This document shows positions 59,296-64,000 of a DNA stretch of 64,000 bases, in pieces. Where the stretch lies: positions 1,701,186 to 1,765,185 of the forward strand of contig KL647292.1 of NCBI GenBank assembly GCA_000727475.1. Direction: 5' to 3'. Within the stretch, counting starts at the first letter, position 1. Each line of letters begins with the position of its first letter. The translations under genes were made by a program, and so were the position numbers. Source of the stretch: Sarcocystis neurona. Lineage: Eukaryota > Apicomplexa > Conoidasida > Eucoccidiorida > Sarcocystidae. Below the pieces are notes generated by a model. That model was not told the DNA's origin and searched no databases. It saw only the letters and a list, made by a program, of their open reading frames with translations.

Positions 59296-59367
59296 TGAAT
59301 GTAGAGCCGTTCCCAGTGAACGTCGCCGGCGAGCACACACTTTTGCTGGTTCGTACCAAAGTCGGCG
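59296..59367 (-). CDS. Possible upstream exon, strand ambiguous
   Basis: Minus: acceptor GAGATTTCACAG then ADFGTNQQKCVLAGDVHWER LYIH before a weak GTGCAA donor that keeps phase 0 with 58703. Plus: the same bases read PFPVNVAGEHTLLLVRTKVG, equally protein-like. Unresolved. Confidence 0.25.
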
Positions 59368-59457
59368 CTGTGAAATCTCGCCTTCGTATTGAGCTCGAGA
59401 CAAATCATACATTAAATAGGAACTGCGGTTATTCTCCTTCTTAGTGGGGAAGGTGTG

Positions 59458-59937
59458 CAGCTTGATCGGCAGATGGCTCTCAATGGAAGCACTCTCCAGA
59501 AAAAACATCCGGCGTGTTGCCCTGTGTGCGGATTATGTGTCCCTCAAAAGCAACAGAGTCAACAGATGTCGACGTTCTTTTCCGCCGCTCAGTTTGACAG
59601 CTCTTGTACGATGTACCTCTGTTTATGGTAAACAATAGCAACTAGAATGCAGTACGCTTTGGAAAACGGCTGTGTAAACTGCTTCCAGTCAAATGCCTGT
59701 ATGCAGTGTGATCAGCAGACGGCTCTCGACGGAAACATTCTCCAGAAAAAATATCCGGTTTGTTGCCCTGTGTGCGAGTTATGTGTCTTTCACAAGCAAC
59801 AGAGTCAAACAGAAGTCGAAGTTCTGTTCAACCGCTCAGCTTGACAGCTTTTGTACGATATACCACGGTTTGTGGGAAATAATAGCAATTAGAGTGCAGT
59901 ACGCTTTGAAAAAGGGCTGTGTAAAGTGCTTCCAATG
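59458..59937. repeat. 246-base imperfect tandem duplication
   Basis: Unit 1 begins CAGCTTGATCGGCAGATGGC and unit 2, about 246 bases on, CAGTGTGATCAGCAGACGGC. Both end with a GCAGTACGCTTTG-(A/G)AAA segment and TGCTTCCA. In one plus frame both units read QKK.P.CCPVC.LCV...QQSQ. Confidence 0.85.
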
Positions 59938-61054
59938 AACGGTTCCCCACACCCGCTACAAAATAGAATAGCACGTGTTCTTTGGACCTTGTCGAAGCTC
60001 CACGGACACTGGAAAACATACATAGCGCAGAAGACGACCACTACACTGGTAAAAATAAGACTGAAAAAGAAAGCATTACGAATCACCGTACGGGTCTACC
60101 TATACGGTCGAATTCAACCACTACGTTTAGAAGATTCCTGGGAAAATATTTGAGGCACTGAGCTCCCGTCACATTTCTGGCGATGCAAGGACGCGATTGT
60201 GCTTACTTGTGTGCTCCCCTTTCTGCCGAGGTCTGCTACGTCGTCGGATCAAACGACGCTTCAGCAGTGACAAACGTCACACGGAGCGAATATGTTCATT
60301 TTTCGTACTTGCGTCCTTCTGTTCGTTTATGTGTATGTACACGTCGGCGACTGCTTCTTATTTGTCTTTCAGCGAAACCATGTCAACTGGCGCGCATTGT
60401 TTCCTAGTACGAAGGAACTACTTGCGATGTGCAGCAGCACAGAGTCGGGGTGAGGTTCGCCGCGAAGAAGAGATTTACTCTGCTGTACACGCAACTCGTG
60501 AATAATTTAGTCAAAGGTGCATGTGAAACTTCATCACAAAGAGCTCCCAGATGCATCAGTGAAGTAGTTTACCAGGGGTCCCTGTTATTGTAAGATCGTC
60601 TTCCAAAATCAGAACTGCAGGTCGCAGCACTATGCATCCTGTGTCCTCTTGCCGCTATCTGACACGTTAATCTTTCTCCTGAGGCTGCGTACAGAGAAAA
60701 GCATGGTATACGCTTTTCACCACTCCCGAACGAGAGGTCCTTCATGTAGGGCCAAATAATTCTTTCAGCTCAGTAGTCAAAAGCAGCTTTTCTGCTTTCA
60801 ATCTGTAGACTGTCAAAGAGAAACACGCTCTTCCGTGAACCTCGTTGTCTGCGATGTAGGAATTTTGCATTTTGGCTTTCGGCTTCTAACTTCGCGCATT
60901 CCAGCCACGCCACTGCCGACAATAGAGGAAAAGAGTCTCTTGCGATCCCCGTAGATTAGAAGAGTTTGTGCTCTCTGTCGTCTGACGCAGACAAAAGCGA
61001 GCGTCAGCCACTACGGTAGGAAATGTGGTCAACACCTGTGCCCTTTTTCGAGAC
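59938..61054. other. No gene supported
   Basis: Repeat-free; frames below chance length on both strands. Should contain the 5' part of the 57-59 kb gene. Confidence 0.35.
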
Positions 61055-61153
61055 CTAAAGCGGATCCAGTGGTGGCCTGACTTGATTTATCCACTTTCGG
61101 AACTCATACCGGCTCCGCAGGAACTCTTGTACGTCGTTCAGGGTTGCTATATG
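61055..61153 (-). CDS. Phosphatase last exon
   Basis: 32 codons HIATLNDVQEFLRSRYEFRK WINQVRPPLDPL then TAG. Acceptor CTACTTTTTTACAG. Matches the C-terminal '..D.V..L...F' helix of the family. Confidence 0.85.
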   Translation of the reverse strand, partial: HIATLNDVQEFLRSRYEFRKWINQVRPPLDPL

Positions 61154-63395
61154 CTGTAAAAAAGTAGCATAACCAGGGGAGGCCGAATGTTCTTATCCGG
61201 TGCAGAGAGGAGAACCGCACTGGAAGAAAAAGTAGCCAGTGTGACTGTGCGTGGCAAAGAAAAGACAGCCATCTAATAGAAACACATTTTAAGTTTCTAC
61301 GTACAAAAAAGTCCCACCCCCTCCCTGACCACAGAGAGACTGGTGTAATGCTGCGAGGTGTAAAGCAATGTCGCGTCTACTATGCGCGGTGTGCGAATGC
61401 ATTAAGGTATAGAGATGAGTCTAAAAACCGCCACTGTTTTCTTGCGTTCGCATGCAAACACCAAAATGCTTGAAAGCAAAAGACAGAGCTAACTGACGTA
61501 CGGTACGTAGTGGTTGCACATTAGTACAATAATGCTACGCCTTTCTCTGGAGAATTACTGTGGGAACGGTTTTCTCCTTACACACCGTGTTAGCCCCATT
61601 CTGGTGCCTTGATGACAAAACTAAAAACTGGCATCTCTACACGGGTTATTCATACCTGACTGCTTTGATATTTATGTCCGTGCACATAAATGGGTCCTGT
61701 ACCCTTCACGTACGGATTTACTGGGTGCGAATGAGAATAGTGAAAGACGATGCTTCTTGTAATTGCCTTCCTAGTCATCTTCTTGCACATACATGTGTCC
61801 TATACTCTTCGTGTAGGCATCTACTGTGTTCACACGAGAAGAGTGAGCGACGGTGCTTCTTTTAGGTGTGCCTATTTTTTTCTAGGTGCGTCCTTCCGTA
61901 CCCTGGTGCGCGCGCATCTACTCTAGTATCCCACCTGAAGAAGCATGAGAAGGTCCATCAGTTCCTTATCGTCGTAGTCTGTGGTCCACGCGGAGACAAT
62001 GATTCCGTTGTCCGGCTGTAGAGCCATGCTGATCGGCGAGTTGTCTGCCAAAACAACCTTGGACGCGTCTCGGCCGAGTAAGCGAAGATCTTTCACGTGG
62101 CCGCCATTTATGACTGTGCAATGCTGGCGGTATAAGCGGTGCTGCACGAAGCGGTTTTCCGGGTCGAGTTGAGCGAGCACCTGCAAAGCCAGAAGAGTTT
62201 TAGGCTCGTGAGAAGAAAGTACACGAATGCAAACAGCCAAGCCCGTTCCGCAATAGTGACACACTCGAAGAGCACCTACATGTGTATATGGAAAAACTTT
62301 TTATCCTCGACGTCGAGGGTGCTTCTCCGCTGGACTTGCGCAGTTTTCTACGATGCAGTTCAAAAAGGTTCAAGCAAGCGTGCGGATGCGTGCACGGGAT
62401 GTAGACCCGGCGCATTCATAGTCGCTGGTGCATGCATTGGATGTAGATCCTGCACTCACTAGTCGTTGCAAAAATTCCGAAGTGTTCACCATCCTAAGTA
62501 ATATACCGACGGCGCCTGCACGTCTGCAGAGGATGATGTCTCACCATGTGCGCATTCTCGTGTGTGACTGCGAGTATGCTTTTGGTAGTCATAAGGGGCA
62601 GTACGTGCACATAGACGCCTATTAGAGGCATGCGATGTAACACGCAATTGACGTCGTTTTTCGTGAGGAGCGTTTGTGCAAAATGGGCGTCAAACAAAAC
62701 AATGCCTACGTGCAGAAATGCCCATCGGACAAGTGTAGGTGAAAACCCCTGAAACAGCAAATCATATTTCATCTACGGGGAGTGCGGCATTTTTGATTTG
62801 CCTCGACGTTCCTCACGCAGGTGTGCTTGGAAATGTGCAGGGGCGGGTAGCTCATGCCTAAGGCTCAACTGCGCGGTCGCATTTAGCTTGTAGTTCTCGG
62901 TGCGCTTTTGTTACCTGGTCTGCGTAGGCTTGCGTGCTGGCGGTAAAAACGACAATCTCGCATATTTGCGAAGCCAAGTCCAAGAAGAGTTTGGCGAACG
63001 GTCGAACGTAAACGTGCCCCTGCATCCAACATTTGATATTACAGTACTCGCAAACATCTACACGGCAGGGTCCTCACGTCATGAAGGAAGCACTATGTAT
63101 GCTCGTTGTGTGGAATGCACCTGCTGAACTCTGTATGTGTGGAGAGACTACAGCTTTGTCGTCAGAAGTATACGAGTACACATTCGTGCGTAGACGCACG
63201 TCTACTTCTGGACTCAGCCGTTAGTTAGTCGTCATCCTCTATGCGCCACTATGGTTGGGAAGCCTTTGGGGAAGAGGAGTGATGGCATCCTTCCTTCGCC
63301 GCTTACCAATAGATTTGTGTCTGCGAACTGCACTAGAAAGTCCGGTTGAGTTTCCAGGGGCTGGAGCGAGCAATGCATCAGCGTCTCGTCCATGT
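61055..63395 (-). CDS. CTD/SCP-type protein phosphatase (NIF domain), 5' end off window
   Basis: HAD-superfamily phosphatase of the FCP1/SCP (NLI-interacting factor) family. Members remove phosphate from Ser/Thr, for example in the RNA polymerase II C-terminal domain or other nuclear and membrane targets. Four exons with matching phases give 179 residues. They carry all the motifs: DMDETLMH (nucleophile and acid Asp, DxDxT), VFTAS, HVKDL with the motif Lys in LYRQHC...VKDLRLLGRD, and ADNSPISMALQPDNGI (family DNSP...QP.N). The ending DVQEFLRSRY is the usual last helix. The first Asp of DMDET is completed by a G from the preceding exon, which is not in the window. Introns are short (0.3-0.8 kb) and free of microsatellites. 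Which substrate it acts on cannot be read from this part. Confidence 0.9.
61935..62180 (-). CDS. Phosphatase exon, DNSP motif
   Basis: 82 codons from VLAQLDPENRFVQHRLYRQH through GHVKDLRLLGRDASKVVLAD and NSPISMALQPDNGI to ELMDLLMLLQ. Acceptor GGCTTTGCAG, donor CAG|GTGGGA, phase 0 at both ends. Confidence 0.93.
62915..63019 (-). CDS. Phosphatase exon, VRPF...VFTAS
   Basis: 35 codons GHVYVRPFAKLFLDLASQIC then EIVVFTASTQAYADQ, as in family 'VRP....FL..L...YE.V.FTAS...YA'. Acceptor GTTGGATGCAG, donor CAG|GTAACA, phase 0 at both ends. Confidence 0.92.
63307..63395 (-). CDS. Phosphatase exon with DxDxT motif
   Basis: Two bases complete Asp, then MDETLMHCSLQPLETQPDFL VQFADTNLL. Acceptor CTCTGTGTGTCTAAG, donor TTG|GTAAGC, phase 0 out. 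Confidence 0.88.
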
Positions 63396-64000
63396 CTTAG
63401 ACACACAGAGGTGGAACAGAGAAGCGTACATTGCTTCGTCAATGTTTGAGATGAATACAACAAGCTCCGTCACCACACTATGAGTACCACCGCGAGCACG
63501 CCCTCAAAAAGGGAGCACGCGTACGGATGCGTGAACGACGTTTTTTTTCACACAATGAAATCTACACACATTTTACTGCAGTGTTTTCTTTAATGTGAGT
63601 GTCGTCTGAGCCTGGCCATGATGCAGTCCCGAAAGTCGGGTGCGAATACGTGCAAGTGAATAACACCGTTGCAAAGGTTTCAGGACGGGCATCTCACTTG
63701 AACGTGTTGGAGTACGTGTGTCTCTAAATAGAGGCTCGCATCTAACGACAAGAAGCAGCAAGCTTGTGACACACTAGAGCACAATTGGCACGACACATCG
63801 AGTGGAGGCGGGTTCTCAACTGCAGTAGTACAGGCCGCAGTAGAATCGTGTAGCACTTCACACAGAATACATTGTGTTTGCATTGGAACCGCAGTTCTAC
63901 ACTCGATGACAAACGCATTCCTGTATCAACGCAACGGCTTGATACATAACAAGATGGCACAAATGCAGTGCCGAGAAAATTTCACGTCAAACGATAACCA
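63396..64000. other. Intron of the phosphatase gene, probably
   Basis: No exon able to supply the 'VLDLD' strand with phase 1 was found, so the preceding exon must lie to the right. No repeats seen. Confidence 0.4.

Noticed and set aside
1..64000. Transposons, retroelements, tRNA or rRNA genes
   Set aside because: No transposase, reverse transcriptase, long terminal repeat pair or RNA-gene signature was seen; tRNAs could still be missed by eye and a tRNAscan run would settle it.

Overview
The window reads as nuclear DNA of a coccidian apicomplexan (Eimeria, Cystoisospora or Toxoplasma relatives; the exact genus is my inference). Grounds: about 50% GC, genes split by GT-AG introns, start codons in CAAAATG-like context, and huge amounts of CAG/CTG, TA/TACA and one-sided purine or pyrimidine simple repeats, mostly inside introns. 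No prokaryotic operon, phage, transposase, CRISPR array or tRNA was recognised. Nearly all long ORFs in the repeat-rich parts are artefacts of the repeats; the real coding is short exons, which I rebuilt from protein-family match plus splice-site phase.

Layout. 1-22.5 kb: one atypical NAD-dependent aldehyde dehydrogenase gene on the minus strand, ten exons found, running off the left edge. Its introns (1.1-3.8 kb) are filled with microsatellites, a 497-base N gap, (TAG)n and minisatellites. 22.5-25 kb: repeat-poor intergenic DNA. 25.0-33.1 kb: a minus-strand gene for a charged protein of unknown function, with six proposed exons, a likely one-base frameshift and a cluster of palindromes in its first exon. 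33-36.9 kb: a weaker minus-strand candidate. 36.9-44.0 kb: a complete minus-strand gene for mitochondrial fission protein Fis1 (six exons, 147 residues), again with repeat-packed introns. 47.2-48.9 kb: a small unknown gene. 54.0-54.9 kb: an intronless plus-strand four-span membrane protein of tetraspanin-like layout. 55.6-55.9 and 57.3-58.7 kb: two unknown minus-strand genes. 61.1-63.4 kb: the 3' part of a CTD/SCP-type (NIF, HAD superfamily) protein phosphatase, minus strand, running off the right edge.

The identified genes share no pathway: aldehyde oxidation, organelle fission, a membrane scaffold, and RNA polymerase II CTD-type dephosphorylation. The most interesting structural theme is how repeats and exons are arranged. 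Repeat-rich introns (ALDH, FIS1) alternate with repeat-free genes only kilobases away, and many exons sit between a pyrimidine-rich block upstream and a purine-rich block downstream on the sense strand. I did not find a convincing new enzymatic or defence system.
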